Positions 27,870 to 37,204 of a stretch of 64,000 bases of DNA are shown in pieces. The stretch comes from Sphingomonadales bacterium Ga0077559 (lineage in GTDB: Bacteria > Pseudomonadota > Alphaproteobacteria > Sphingomonadales > Sphingomonadaceae), in the NCBI GenBank assembly GCA_001464315.1, contig LNFK01000044.1, positions 78,869 through 142,868 on the forward strand, given 5' to 3'. Below the pieces are notes generated by a model, which saw only the letters and a program-made list of their open reading frames with translations, made no database searches and had not been told where the DNA came from. Each line of letters opens with the position of its first letter. Within the stretch, counting starts at the first letter, position 1. Both the position numbers and the translations under genes were made by a program.

Positions 27870-28226
27870 TATTTCCGAATCCGTGTGTATTTTCTTCGCG
27901 CGCGGAGGAAATAGAAAACGCCCGAGCACAACGATCACCGTCGGCCACAGCATTGTGTTATAAAGATCGTGCATGGCCGCATCGATATTTGCCTCACCTG
28001 GTGCCAGCCCTTTGAAATCGGCATATTCGTTGAACAATTCGGCGACACAGACGATCAGCCAGCACCAGATGCTGTCCGGTCGCCGTCGTAATAGGATAGC
28101 CGACCCAAACAGGATCAGTATCGACCCATGGACGTGCATGGCATCATTGGTCAGGCCGACAAATTCGATCAGCTGTGCTTTATAACCTATCCAAAGTTCG
28201 GCCAATTCTTGCAATTGTTGGTTCAT
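27849..28226 (-). CDS. Hypothetical small membrane protein
   Basis: A 125-residue protein with hydrophobic segments at about 32-47 ([14 protein letters not shown]), 53-66 ([12 protein letters not shown]) and 92-107 ([14 protein letters not shown]) and a charged C-terminus. I do not recognise a family. Its start overlaps the stop of the upstream queuosine-transporter gene, so it is translationally coupled to that gene. The 3' end overlaps purQ on the other strand by ~20 bases. Confidence 0.7.
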   Translation of the reverse strand: MNQQLQELAELWIGYKAQLIEFVGLTNDAMHVHGSILILFGSAILLRRRPDSIWCWLIVCVAELFNEYADFKGLAPGEANIDAAMHDLYNTMLWPTVIVVLGRFLFPPRAKKIHTDSEISGDLAD

Positions 28227-28957
28227 CAGACCCTGGTTTTAAATGGCGAGAAATCGGTCCCTTCATCGAAGATATCCAAACCTTCCTTGCGCTTTAAACC
28301 ACCGACAACGGCATAAGTTACCGGTGTCAGGACCACTTCCCACGCCACTTTAAGTCCCCAATTGGTAATCATGACGGTGATGACCTGCTCGTTGCTCCAC
28401 ACGCCCCAAAAGGCGAGCGGGTAGAATATCATGCTGTCTACACCCTGCCCGACAATGGTCGAACCAATGGTGCGTGACCAGAGATGCTTGCCGCGGGTCC
28501 AGATTTTCATCCGCGCCATGACATAGCTATTGACGAACTCGCCAGCCCAGAATGCGGCAATCGACGCGAACACGATCCGCCAAACCTGCCCGAACACGCT
28601 TTCATAAGCGGCCTGGCCTTCCCAGCCTGAGGCGGGCGGCAAAGCAACGACGACCCAGCTCATGAACGCCATGAAAATCAACCCGGCAAATCCGGCCCAG
28701 ATCACCCGGCGCGCACGGGCATAGCCGTATACCTCGGTCAACACATCACCGATGACGTATCCAAGCGGGAAGAAGAGGATTCCTGCACCAAACACCCATT
28801 CTTCGCCGTTGATATAAAGGGCCGCAGGTTTCGCCGCGCCAATAATGTTGGACAGCAGTAACACCGCAACAAAGGCGGCCATGACAAAATCATAATAGCG
28901 AAACTGCCGTCCGCTGACAGCGATGGCGCTTTCGGTGACAATTGGGGCCTCGTGCAT
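28226..28957 (-). CDS. yhhQ: Queuosine precursor transporter (YhhQ/VUT family)
   Basis: A 243-residue inner-membrane protein with six or more helices. Family landmarks: FVAVLLLSNIIGAA, FFPLGYVIGDVLTEVYGY, FWAGEFVNSYVMARMKIWT, RTIGSTIVGQGVDSMIFYPL and LKVAWEVVLTPVTYAVV. The E. coli protein imports preQ0/preQ1 for queuosine tRNA modification. Co-translated with the small membrane protein downstream. tRNA-Arg begins 60 bases upstream on the opposite strand. Confidence 0.93.
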   Translation of the reverse strand: MHEAPIVTESAIAVSGRQFRYYDFVMAAFVAVLLLSNIIGAAKPAALYINGEEWVFGAGILFFPLGYVIGDVLTEVYGYARARRVIWAGFAGLIFMAFMSWVVVALPPASGWEGQAAYESVFGQVWRIVFASIAAFWAGEFVNSYVMARMKIWTRGKHLWSRTIGSTIVGQGVDSMIFYPLAFWGVWSNEQVITVMITNWGLKVAWEVVLTPVTYAVVGGLKRKEGLDIFDEGTDFSPFKTRV

Positions 28958-29016
28958 GCTGGACGCATAACGACCTTTGCAGTTCGGCGCAAAGCCGTTA
29001 TTGGCAACCCCAGCGC

Positions 29017-29093
29017 GCGCCCTTAGCTCAGCTGGATAGAGCGCGAGACTTCTAATCTTGAGGCCACAGGTTCGACTCCTGTAGGGCGCGCCA
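29017..29093 (+). tRNA. tRNA-Arg (anticodon TCT)
   Basis: A 77-base cloverleaf with encoded CCA. Acceptor GCGCCCT pairs with AGGGCGC; D stem GCTC/GAGC; anticodon stem CGAGA/TCTTG around loop CTTCTAA, giving anticodon TCT (reads AGA/AGG); T stem ACAGG/CCTGT with loop TTCGACT. A weak hairpin ATCCT/AGGAT followed by a T-run (29112-29131) may terminate it. tRNA-Arg genes are common island insertion sites; the sequence downstream changes to AT-rich, gene-poor DNA. Confidence 0.97.
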
Positions 29094-29473
29094 AATTTAT
29101 AATGTTTTACAATCCTTTAAGGATAATTTTTTTACCATCTTTTTAAAAGGTAAAAATTTGGTAACTTTCTGCGATCAACCCATTGTTTTCTTTAAAATAA
29201 TTACTTGGCCTTGCTTGCTGTACACTTGCGTTGAAACCGGATGATCGAGGATTAGACCGCATGCGGACTTTCCCCTTGCGACCCAAACGCTGTCCCGCCG
29301 CGGCCGCTGAACGAAAGACAGGTTTTGCAGGACGCGAAAGAAAGTCTGCAAAGTTAACGTGTGCAGCCGGGGCATTGGATTTTGGCGATGGCATGGCCCT
29401 ATCATTGACTTGGAGACCGTCCATATTCCGGCGCTGCTGAGCAAAGTACCGAGCCGTATTCGGGCTGACACAG
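29094..29473. other. Intergenic region without recognisable gene
   Basis: AT-rich at first, with the likely tRNA terminator. Several frames of 60-110 codons are open but overlap each other on both strands and show no family motif or convincing ribosome site. I see no convincing gene. Confidence 0.5.
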
Positions 29474-30049
29474 CTATTCAAAGCCGGTCACGATCTGCGC
29501 GCCTAGCAAACCCTTTGAAATCGTCACGGTAACGGAGCTGGGCCGCTGGTCATTCCACCGTTGGTAGGTTTCCTCGGAAATGAAGTAACGTCCCGCTTTC
29601 ACACCGGCGGTCGGCACCTCAGGCCGCAGCCAAGCCCAGTGATTGAAGGCCCTGCTGCGGCTGACGGTCGTGATTTCTGTTCGGGTAAGCGTCATACGCA
29701 CCGACACTCCGGGACCGAGGCTAAACCCGTTCACGCTTGGCAGGACGCCGACGCTCCAAACCGGCCAGCCCATTAAGCCGACCACACCGCATATTACTGC
29801 CGCCATTTTATGAACGCGCTTGTCCCCGATACTGCGCGTTATGAACTGCCAGACAATCAGGCTGGTCAATACAGATGCGCCAAAACCCGGCACCTTGAGC
29901 CCGGAGCCGGGTGGAATATTGCGCGGCCAACTCTCCCCCACAAGGATAACCAATGCGGCCGTCAAAAGCATTGGAATCGCAAAAGGCAGCAGCAATTCGA
30001 CAAAAAAGGTGGCAGGCACAATTGGCCGGGAGGCTTGGGTCTTTGTCAT
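29474..30049 (-). CDS. Hypothetical membrane protein
   Basis: A 191-residue protein. Hydrophobic segments lie at about 15-38 (VELLLPFAIPMLLTAALVIL), 56-70 (GFGASVLTSLIVWQF) and 82-100 (MAAVICGVVGLMGWPVW), followed by a ~90-residue soluble C-terminal part (VRMTLTRTEITTVSR, then YFISEETYQRWND). I do not recognise it. It stands alone, and both flanks are non-coding, which fits an accessory gene. Confidence 0.6.
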   Translation of the reverse strand: MTKTQASRPIVPATFFVELLLPFAIPMLLTAALVILVGESWPRNIPPGSGLKVPGFGASVLTSLIVWQFITRSIGDKRVHKMAAVICGVVGLMGWPVWSVGVLPSVNGFSLGPGVSVRMTLTRTEITTVSRSRAFNHWAWLRPEVPTAGVKAGRYFISEETYQRWNDQRPSSVTVTISKGLLGAQIVTGFE

Positions 30050-30476
30050 AAGCCATAGCTATCGCACATTCGGTTTACGAAACCATTGACGCCTTGACCT
30101 CGCATAAGGCGTTGGCGATGTTTCGGAACTTTGGGAGTGAAGCCAGATTGCCAATGGGTGAACTAGAAATCGATATTGCAGAGAGACAGCGGAACGGCAG
30201 AAAGCCGTACCATTGTCGGTCATGATGATCCCGCGCTCTTGCTTCCACTGCTAAATTGGTGGCTTTGACCCATACTCAGCCAGCATCTTACATTCAGCAC
30301 CGGCCCAATTGCATTCATTTCGGCCGATGAACAAATGGCAAGTTTGGATAGGGCTGAAAGCACACGAGAATGACCGGAATGGTAGCGGGAGTAGACTGGC
30401 CAATTTAGATCCGCGAATGTCAGCGCCCGCCAAAACTCTGCCCGGGGCAAGCAGCCTGTGAACATTCGTATTGGGC
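30050..30476. other. Intergenic region with possible transposase scrap
   Basis: No intact gene. On the minus strand near 30170-30245 one frame reads QWKQERGIIMTDNGTAF, which resembles the second catalytic Asp region (TDNG) of DDE transposases of the IS3/IS481 type, but it is cut by stops on both sides. Confidence 0.3.
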
Positions 30477-30968
30477 TCAGATATTACCCTGATCTTTTTC
30501 GGGAACATCCGCATTCGGCCCATAATATAGAGCGGCGCATTCATCAGACAAGCATCCGCCGTCGATGCTTAGATCGTCGCGATAGGCATCACGTATGAAA
30601 TCAACGGTGTCGAGATTGCGGTCCTCAAAGTACATCCGGTGCACGTCGTCGCGCCCTGCGCCATAGACGATCCTTGCCACCTTCGCCCAGATACTGGCCA
30701 TTGTGCACATCCCGCATGGTTGAAGCGTGGAATATAATGTTGCTCCGCGAAGCTCCATATCGCCGACATGGGCCCCCGCTGCCCGGAAAGCACATATTTC
30801 AGCGTGCGCTGTGGCATCATTGTCCTCTACTGTCCGGTTTATCTCTGCTGCCAGTATTTTGCCGTCGCGAACTATGATTGCAGCGATGGGTGTGTCCGAA
30901 GGATCTGTCCCCTTCGTTTTCGCCAATGCAATGGCCTCTCGCATCCAGCGTTCGTCATCTTTTGTCAT
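30477..30968 (-). CDS. Nucleoside/guanine deaminase-like CDA-fold protein
   Basis: A 163-residue zinc-dependent deaminase. The active site is complete: TAHAEICAF supplies the zinc His and catalytic Glu, and TLQPCGMCTMASIW the two zinc Cys. The N-terminal RWMREAIALAKTKG and PIAAIIVRDGKILA and the C-terminal acidic tail fit the guanine deaminase/TadA-like 'nucleoside deaminase' group rather than tadA itself, which has a different C-terminus. Substrate uncertain. It is not in an operon. Confidence 0.88.
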   Translation of the reverse strand: MTKDDERWMREAIALAKTKGTDPSDTPIAAIIVRDGKILAAEINRTVEDNDATAHAEICAFRAAGAHVGDMELRGATLYSTLQPCGMCTMASIWAKVARIVYGAGRDDVHRMYFEDRNLDTVDFIRDAYRDDLSIDGGCLSDECAALYYGPNADVPEKDQGNI

Positions 30969-31173
30969 CAGCTGTCAATGTGCTCGGCGGAATAAAATAG
31001 CAGTCGGTGTGTAGGCTCGCACCCCTCCTGGATCCAAGCAGCGCCTCGGCAAGAGGCCAGACCCTGTTGGATAACAAAAGCGATCAGGACGGAAATGGGT
31101 CTTTTGAACATTTCACTGGTTAGCAATAATCAAGCCCCACTGGAACCATCAAAGCAGCTAAAAAGGATTGGCA

Positions 31174-33465
31174 GTGACAGATAATCGCGATTTACCACAA
31201 GCCCCCGGACCGGCTGGCGGTTGGGGCTCGATGCGAGGCATCGTTGAGATTTTTGGCGAGACCTGGTCCACCCCGGCATCGCTCGCCAGCCTGCGCAAAC
31301 TCAACAAGCCTAGGGGGGTTATGTGTGTTTCATGCGCATGGCCGAAACCCGTAAATTATTCGGCATTTGAATTCTGCGAGAATGGGGCAAAGGCAATATT
31401 GTGGGAGTCGACGTCTCAACGCTGCACGCCCGAGTTCTGGGAACAGAACGGGCATAGTGTTACTGAACTTCGCGCGTGGCGTGACCACGATCTCGAGATG
31501 ACCGGCCGATTAACGCATCCGCTGCGATTCAACCATGACACCGATCGTTATGAACCGGTCCGATGGGAAGATGCGCTATCAGACATCGGTGCGAGGTTAC
31601 GGCTGCTCGAGCCTGATAGCGTGGTTTTCTATGCTTCCGGGCATGCTGGGCTTGAAGCGTCCTATCTTTACGCTCTCACGGCGCGTGCTTTTGGCACCAA
31701 TAACCTCCCGCAAAGCTCGAACATGTGCCACGAGACGACGTCAGTTGGGCTCACCAAAGTGATCGGGTCTCCGGTGGGCACCGTCATTTGGGACGATCTC
31801 GAACAAGCGGATGCTTTTTTCTTCTTTGGCCAAAATCCGGGATCAAACAGCCCCCGTTTTTTGCACCCCCTGAAGGCATGTAAAGATCGCGGCGGAAAAA
31901 TCGTCACATTCAATCCCGTGGTCGAGCAGGGCTTGGTATCATTCGTCGATCCCCAAAACCCCGTCGAAATGCTGACCGGCAAGGAGACTAAAATCTCCGA
32001 CCAATATCTCCAGGTTAAGGCGGGCGGCGACATCGCCGCGATCTTGGGTATGTGCAAATGCATCGTCGAAGCCGACGATGCAGCGAGTGCGGCGGGCTCA
32101 CCCGAAATCATAGATCATTTGTTCGTCGCACAGCATACGGCGGGTTTTGATAGTTTTATCGAATGTTGTCGAGAGACACCATGGTTACGGATTGAACAGG
32201 AGAGCGGACTGACCGAGAACGCCCTGCGCAGGGCGGCCCAAACCTATATGGACGCAGACCGGGTCATCGGCGTCTATGGCATGGGCCTAACCCAGCATGT
32301 GGATGGCGCGATGAATATAGCTATGTTGGTCAATTTTTTGCTGCTCCGCGGAAATGTAGGGCGTCCTGGTGCGGGACTCTGTCCGGTCAGGGGGCACAGT
32401 AATGTTCAGGGCCAACGCACAGTGGGTATTGCCGAAAAAGTGCATCTCATACCGGTCGACCGGATCAAACAGCTTTTCGATGTCGACACGCCGCCGAAAG
32501 ACGGCATGGCGGTTGTCGAGGCTGTCAAAGCTCTTTTCGATGGCGAAGTGAAAGCCTTCATTTCGCTCGGGGGCAATTTGGTCCGGGCTGTGCCCGATCA
32601 GCTTCGAATGGAAAAAGCTTGGACCGGACAAGACCTGACGGTGATGATATCGACGAAGCTCAACCGCAGTCATCTGTTCCCGGGAAGAACTGCTTATATT
32701 CTGCCGTGCCTTACGAGGATGGAGGAAGATTTGCAGGGAGGCGCGGCGCAGGCCGTTACGACCGAAGACAGTTTTTCCATGATCAGCGGTTCGGTTGGCT
32801 TCCGAAAGCCCGCATCCGAACAGTTGCGAAGCGAACTCGCAATTGTGGCGGGGATTGCCAAAGCAACGTTGCCGCCGTCAGAAAAACTGAAATGGAACGA
32901 ATGGACAGCCGACTACGCCAAGGTTAGGTCATTAATAGAGCAGACCTATCCCGAGGACTTTCGTAACTTCAACGCTCGCATGTTCGAACCCGGCGGTTTT
33001 TATCGTGGTAACGCGGCACACGAACGGATCTGGAAAACAGACAGCGGCAAAGCGATGTTTACAACGCCAGACCGCCTGAACGCTGTGGGTTTTAACGATG
33101 CGCCGGGACGCTTTCGCCTCGTTACCTTACGGTCGAATGATCAGTTCAATACGACAATCTATGGCTACTCTGACCGTTTTCGCGGAATCGAAGGCACGCG
33201 CGACGTCCTGCTGATGAACCCGGATGACATCGTAGAAGCGGGTATGACCGACGGCGATACGGTCCGCATTTTGACCGACGCCAGCGATGGCCTTGACCGG
33301 TGTCTCAACGGCCTCACGCTTACGGCTTTCAACCTCCCGCGCGGCACCGTCGGTGGCTATTATCCTGAATGCAACGTGCTGATGCCGCTATCCCATCACG
33401 ATACGTTGTCCGGCACGCCGGCCTCGAAATCCATACCTGTACGCGTTGAGTTAGAAGCCAACTGA
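31174..33465 (+). CDS. FdhF/YdeP family molybdopterin oxidoreductase
   Basis: A 763-residue molybdenum enzyme of the YdeP branch of the formate dehydrogenase-like superfamily. The N-terminal CVSCAWPKP and FEFCENGAKAILWE are diagnostic of YdeP-type proteins. Further on come NNLPQSSNMCHETTS, FFFGQNPGSNSPRFL and LLLRGNVGRPGAGLCPVRGH, with the molybdopterin-binding C-terminal domain (~640-760: FRLVTLRSNDQFNTTIYGY, YYPECNVL). AAAAGGA precedes GTG 31174 by 6 bases, which supports it over the TTG two codons earlier. In E. coli ydeP is linked to acid resistance; the substrate is unknown. No fdhD or partner subunit adjoins. Confidence 0.92.
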   Translation: MTDNRDLPQAPGPAGGWGSMRGIVEIFGETWSTPASLASLRKLNKPRGVMCVSCAWPKPVNYSAFEFCENGAKAILWESTSQRCTPEFWEQNGHSVTELRAWRDHDLEMTGRLTHPLRFNHDTDRYEPVRWEDALSDIGARLRLLEPDSVVFYASGHAGLEASYLYALTARAFGTNNLPQSSNMCHETTSVGLTKVIGSPVGTVIWDDLEQADAFFFFGQNPGSNSPRFLHPLKACKDRGGKIVTFNPVVEQGLVSFVDPQNPVEMLTGKETKISDQYLQVKAGGDIAAILGMCKCIVEADDAASAAGSPEIIDHLFVAQHTAGFDSFIECCRETPWLRIEQESGLTENALRRAAQTYMDADRVIGVYGMGLTQHVDGAMNIAMLVNFLLLRGNVGRPGAGLCPVRGHSNVQGQRTVGIAEKVHLIPVDRIKQLFDVDTPPKDGMAVVEAVKALFDGEVKAFISLGGNLVRAVPDQLRMEKAWTGQDLTVMISTKLNRSHLFPGRTAYILPCLTRMEEDLQGGAAQAVTTEDSFSMISGSVGFRKPASEQLRSELAIVAGIAKATLPPSEKLKWNEWTADYAKVRSLIEQTYPEDFRNFNARMFEPGGFYRGNAAHERIWKTDSGKAMFTTPDRLNAVGFNDAPGRFRLVTLRSNDQFNTTIYGYSDRFRGIEGTRDVLLMNPDDIVEAGMTDGDTVRILTDASDGLDRCLNGLTLTAFNLPRGTVGGYYPECNVLMPLSHHDTLSGTPASKSIPVRVELEAN

Positions 33466-34214
33466 CCCACTACAAACGGCGACTCAATAGGAATCGCCGG
33501 CGTGCTACAAATGCGGAATTTGCCGACAGAAATGCGTGTTTGTGTCTGCTCGAAACATTGCGCCACCGACACGCATGTGCCGGTCGAGGAACACATGATG
33601 CTAGAAAAACAGCTTTCCGATAATTCTTTAACCTAAGCTACGCCAAAAATGCGACCGCCAAAACTGCCATTTCGCACACTGTCATTTCCGCCAAATCACT
33701 TTTCGAATGCAGTGCGTGAATGAATGGCATATATTATGGAAGCGGTTAGGCCGATCTAACGACGCAAATGTTAGCGAGAGCTGCCAAGCGTTCTAAACGA
33801 CCTAAGGGGCAGCCATTCATGTCTCTACGCACCGATAAGCGGACATTCCACCGCAGCAATCTCATATGTGCCCTCAATGGTCGGCGCCATCGCGCTTACA
33901 TTCAATCCTTTTGAATCAACCGTTTGTTCGTTTGACTGCATCCACGGATATGCCTCATGATACACACAATAGTTCGGATACTGCGGTCCGGTACGTCACG
34001 CGCGACAATACTCTTTGCATAAGCACAGGCGCGCTGCATAATCATCTATCGGTGGCTGGCCGCTTCATCAAAGGGTAGCAGCAAAAAATGCCTAATTCCA
34101 ACACCACCCCTAAAATACGATCCGATTGTGTCGTTAACCATCTTGTGGATTAGCGGGCCGTGGGGGGGTACCCGCTGTGGGAGCATTATATGCATATAGC
34201 AACTTTAGGTCTTT
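33466..34214. other. 750-bp intergenic region without recognisable gene
   Basis: A hairpin CGGCGA/TCGCCG (33477-33499) follows the YdeP-type gene. AGCGGACATTCC at 33838-33849 recurs at 38576-38587. No frame shows a family motif. A T/A-rich leader with TAGG six bases before ATG 34215 begins the next gene. Confidence 0.5.
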
Positions 34215-35876
34215 ATGATGCTTGGCGTCATTGATCGATTTATAATTATCGCGCTGCGAGCGCTTATGCTGTGCTTGTGTTGCAGCATGATGGCTAGTGG
34301 CACCGCAGCTCTTGCCCAAACAGTTACCTGCCAAGGCCGACAGATCACCGCTTTAGACTTTAGAAATCCGGAGTTGGTTTCCGGATCACCCCTTGGTGTT
34401 GGCGCAATCTACCGATTTGCTAATGTGGCAACCGGCGTCGATGCCCGCTTACAAATTGATGCGTTGACCGCAGCGACCCTGGGGACCATTGATCAGGACA
34501 CCGGATTAATCGACAACTTCCAGCCCGAATTGGTGGGAGCCAATGCCCGCAGTGCAGACTTTACAATTACATTTGTACTTGCAGGCACAACTAATCCCGT
34601 AGCCCTTGATTTTGCGGCTTCAGGAATCGACATTGACGGAGACAGCGCCTCTATTCGCGAATATGCTGAATTTTCTAATACATTTGTAGCTTACGTTCTC
34701 GATACGCCAACTAATATTGATATCAATGCATCTGGTCCCTCAATTCCGAGCAACGTCCGGTTCGAAGCACGAACCAATTTTACAGCTCCCGGTATCGATG
34801 AGTCCGCCACACAGAATATTGCATCAATATTCTACACATCAACCAGCACGTTCCGATATCGAATTGGCACCTTGGGAACGGGCAATACAACGCGACTAAC
34901 GTCTCTCGATTTTAGTTGCCCCGTGCTGACGTTGCCTTCAACTACTTCGCAGGTTCCGCAAGATTTTGGTGATGCGCCTGCATCGTACGGCAACCCCATT
35001 CACGATATTGTGGCAGAGGTTCGGATGGGGAACTCGAACACCGCTGAAATTGCCCGGTATAACAGCCCATCAGCTAACGGAGACGCGGGCGATGACGGCG
35101 TCTCCATTTCTGTTCTCCGACAATCGAACATCGGCGATGCGACTGTGAGCGTGACAGGCAATGGTGGACGCTTACAATGCTGGGTAGATTGGAACGGGGA
35201 TGGCGATTTCGCTGACGCAGGGGAGCAGTTGGCAACAGATATTGCAGATAATGGCGCGGGGGACACAAATGCAGCTGTAGGGACAATCGGTATCAGCATA
35301 GCTGTGCCAGCAACAGCAACGCTCACTCAAACATTTGTACGTTTTCGCTGGTCGACAACCAGCGGGCTTAGCGCATCATCAATAGCGTCAAACGGTGAAG
35401 TCGAGGATTACGCAATTACTATTCTAGGTGTAGCCGTTTTGAGTGTCGGTAAATCCTCAGAGTCGTTTGAAGCTACCGGTGTCAATAAGTTTTCAATCCC
35501 TGGTAGCGATATCATATATACTATCACGACTACAAATACGGGAACGGGACCGACAGACCCAAATTCCATTTTTCTTTTCGATAGCATTCCTTCGACAGTG
35601 GAATTTTATAACGGAGATATCGACGGGTCTGGCCCGGAAACAAATTCTGTTGCGTTCACCCAAAACTCTTCGGGCTTGACTTTTACCGCGTCAACCGATG
35701 TTCGGTATTCCAATTTGGTTGGCGTCCCAGCCAATTTTGCTGCGTGCGTCTACACACCCGCTTTAGGTTATGATGATGCTGTCCGACATATTTGCGTGAA
35801 CCCAAAAGGGTCAATGGCGTCAGGCGGTACATCGCTTTCTGCTTTCGCAGTTAAGTTTCGGGCGAGAATTAAATAG
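34215..35876 (+). CDS. Secreted GEVED-domain / DUF11-like surface protein
   Basis: A 553-residue exported protein. The N-terminus is hydrophobic (LMLCLCCSMMASGTAALA, cleavage near A-QT). Residues ~30-245 form a beta-rich region of unknown family. From ~250 the GEVED module begins: DFGDAPASYGNP, then GDAGDDGVS, WVDWNGDGDFADAGEQL and SNGEVEDYAI. Residues ~410-550 look like a DUF11/conserved-repeat domain with Ca-binding-type Asp/Gly turns (IDGSGPETNS). Such proteins are cell-surface or secreted adhesin-like proteins. Codon use is clearly more AT-rich than the core genes, which suggests transfer. No secretion system lies beside it. Confidence 0.72.
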   Translation: MMLGVIDRFIIIALRALMLCLCCSMMASGTAALAQTVTCQGRQITALDFRNPELVSGSPLGVGAIYRFANVATGVDARLQIDALTAATLGTIDQDTGLIDNFQPELVGANARSADFTITFVLAGTTNPVALDFAASGIDIDGDSASIREYAEFSNTFVAYVLDTPTNIDINASGPSIPSNVRFEARTNFTAPGIDESATQNIASIFYTSTSTFRYRIGTLGTGNTTRLTSLDFSCPVLTLPSTTSQVPQDFGDAPASYGNPIHDIVAEVRMGNSNTAEIARYNSPSANGDAGDDGVSISVLRQSNIGDATVSVTGNGGRLQCWVDWNGDGDFADAGEQLATDIADNGAGDTNAAVGTIGISIAVPATATLTQTFVRFRWSTTSGLSASSIASNGEVEDYAITILGVAVLSVGKSSESFEATGVNKFSIPGSDIIYTITTTNTGTGPTDPNSIFLFDSIPSTVEFYNGDIDGSGPETNSVAFTQNSSGLTFTASTDVRYSNLVGVPANFAACVYTPALGYDDAVRHICVNPKGSMASGGTSLSAFAVKFRARIK

Positions 35877-36153
35877 CGCGTGCCGATTATATTTCGTTGT
35901 CGTCCAATATTAAGGCACCCACAGCAAGTCTGGTCAGTGATATGGATCCTACCTCACAGAGTTGTTTTTATTCTCAACAGTAAGATGGACTAAATTTTTA
36001 ATGTGATCCGCCGTTATTTAGATAGTTGCAGTTCAAGTGTTGACTAAGCAGTCATCACTATTGGGAAAGTTGAGACAACCCGGAAACATACAGAATTTCG
36101 GTTCTGCTTTATGATCGACTATAGATCATTTAATTAAAAATGAGGGGAATGTG

Positions 36154-36300
36154 ATGAGGGATTTAAATCAGGAATACCGCGAATTGCTGATGCGCATGGA
36201 ACGGATTTTAACTGAACTCGACCAACTTGGCTTGGGTACGGTAGCAGTTCATATCGATCTTGCCATGCGGAGGCTGGAGGCGATTATTGCAGGTGGCTAA
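36154..36300 (+). CDS. Micro-protein A (48 aa), paralogue of micro-protein B
   Basis: A 48-codon frame with ATG 36154 preceded by GAGGGGA seven bases upstream. The sequence is helical, and its core LTELDQLGLGTVAVHIDLAM is nearly the same as LDELDRLKLDTVAVHVDLAL in the 57-residue protein encoded at 41307-41480 (minus strand). Shared features are an N-terminal amphipathic helix with Arg-Met, the ELDxLxLxTVAVHxDLA core and a short helix after it. Two independent copies in one window, each with a good ribosome site, show that this is a real protein family. Function unknown; it resembles small regulatory or adaptor helical hairpins. Confidence 0.75.
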   Translation: MRDLNQEYRELLMRMERILTELDQLGLGTVAVHIDLAMRRLEAIIAGG

Positions 36301-36478
36301 AAAACGCTGGACGGCAAAAAGCGAGCTAAGCTGATGCTTATGCCGTCAACTACTCTAGGCCGCTCCGTCATGTCTGGAAGGCTCAACAACCAGAGGTCCA
36401 ACATCGACGGCGCCTCCTCAGTGTCGCTAGGAAATCAGATTATCATGCCTGTGGGAATCCCATTAATGGGTCCTGAGC

Positions 36479-36934
36479 CTAGAATGCATTGAGAGCGAGT
36501 AGCGTTTTTCTCATTATAGTTTGCCCCTGCCAAGTTAATTGCAGCCCACTATTACGTTGTTCTGGCGCATGAAGCTGTTTTATGTATCCAATATTATCAA
36601 GTATTTTTATGTAGCGAAGCACCGTTGTCTCTGGAAAAGATATTTGCTGGGAAATATCGGTGACAGTAATTTTTTGCTCCAATTTAGTAGTGATAAATAG
36701 CCGGAGCAAAATTTCCCAAACTGGTTCACCCAATTTCGATATTTCATCCCCTAGATTTCGTTTTTTGATTCGATGAAAATCTTCAATTTTTTCTGCGAGC
36801 GCTATTAACTCAAACTTAGGTTCTTTTTGATCGTTATTTCCTATGTTAATTTCTGTCGCATGCCCTACCCCAGTACCATATTCGTGTAGGTGTTCGGTTA
36901 TTTGCAGCGGATTCATTTCTGACATATTCATCAT
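36479..36934 (-). CDS. Winged-helix (MarR-like) regulator, paralogue of the one at 38822
   Basis: A 151-residue protein. A helical, charged N-terminal half (EKIEDFHRIKKRN) precedes a winged-helix domain: EPVWEILLRLFITTKLEQKI, TVTDISQQISFPETTVLRYI, then KILDNIGYIKQL and a wing ending RNSGLQLTWQG. The same residue pattern (W-ILxxLFI, PxTTxLRxIKxLxxxG) appears in the protein at 38822-39271, so the two are paralogues. The usual long dimer helix of MarR is not obvious. The gene is markedly AT-rich, which indicates acquired DNA. It is convergent with micro-protein A. The start is uncertain (ATG 36934 or the ATGs 3-6 codons on). Confidence 0.72.
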   Translation of the reverse strand: MMNMSEMNPLQITEHLHEYGTGVGHATEINIGNNDQKEPKFELIALAEKIEDFHRIKKRNLGDEISKLGEPVWEILLRLFITTKLEQKITVTDISQQISFPETTVLRYIKILDNIGYIKQLHAPEQRNSGLQLTWQGQTIMRKTLLALNAF

Positions 36935-37204
36935 TCAATCTGATATTAATAAAGCGAGCTAGGTAGCTAGATTATAAGCATCAAGAGGACCGTAAAATCC
37001 TCTAGTTTTCACCTAGGCTTCAAAACCGACAGTTTCCAGATTACTGACGATCTGGTTAGACTTGTCAAATCGCGACCCGAAGGAACTTCGAGACCGTTTG
37101 ATGCTTAAGACTCAATGATTCCTTCGTCTAATTTTATTGCATTATATCGTCTATTTGATTACGTTATATCTATAAGGAGCTGCGGTCGGCAGGCGAATGC
37201 GAAC

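Noticed and set aside
29143..29481. 112-codon minus-strand frame after tRNA-Arg
   Set aside because: Overlaps another 98-codon frame on the same strand and a plus-strand frame; no family motif, no ribosome site, composition not gene-like.
30170..30245. Possible IS3/IS481-type transposase gene
   Set aside because: Only a short RGIIMTDNGTAF-like stretch is seen, bounded by stops; insufficient for a mobile-element call.
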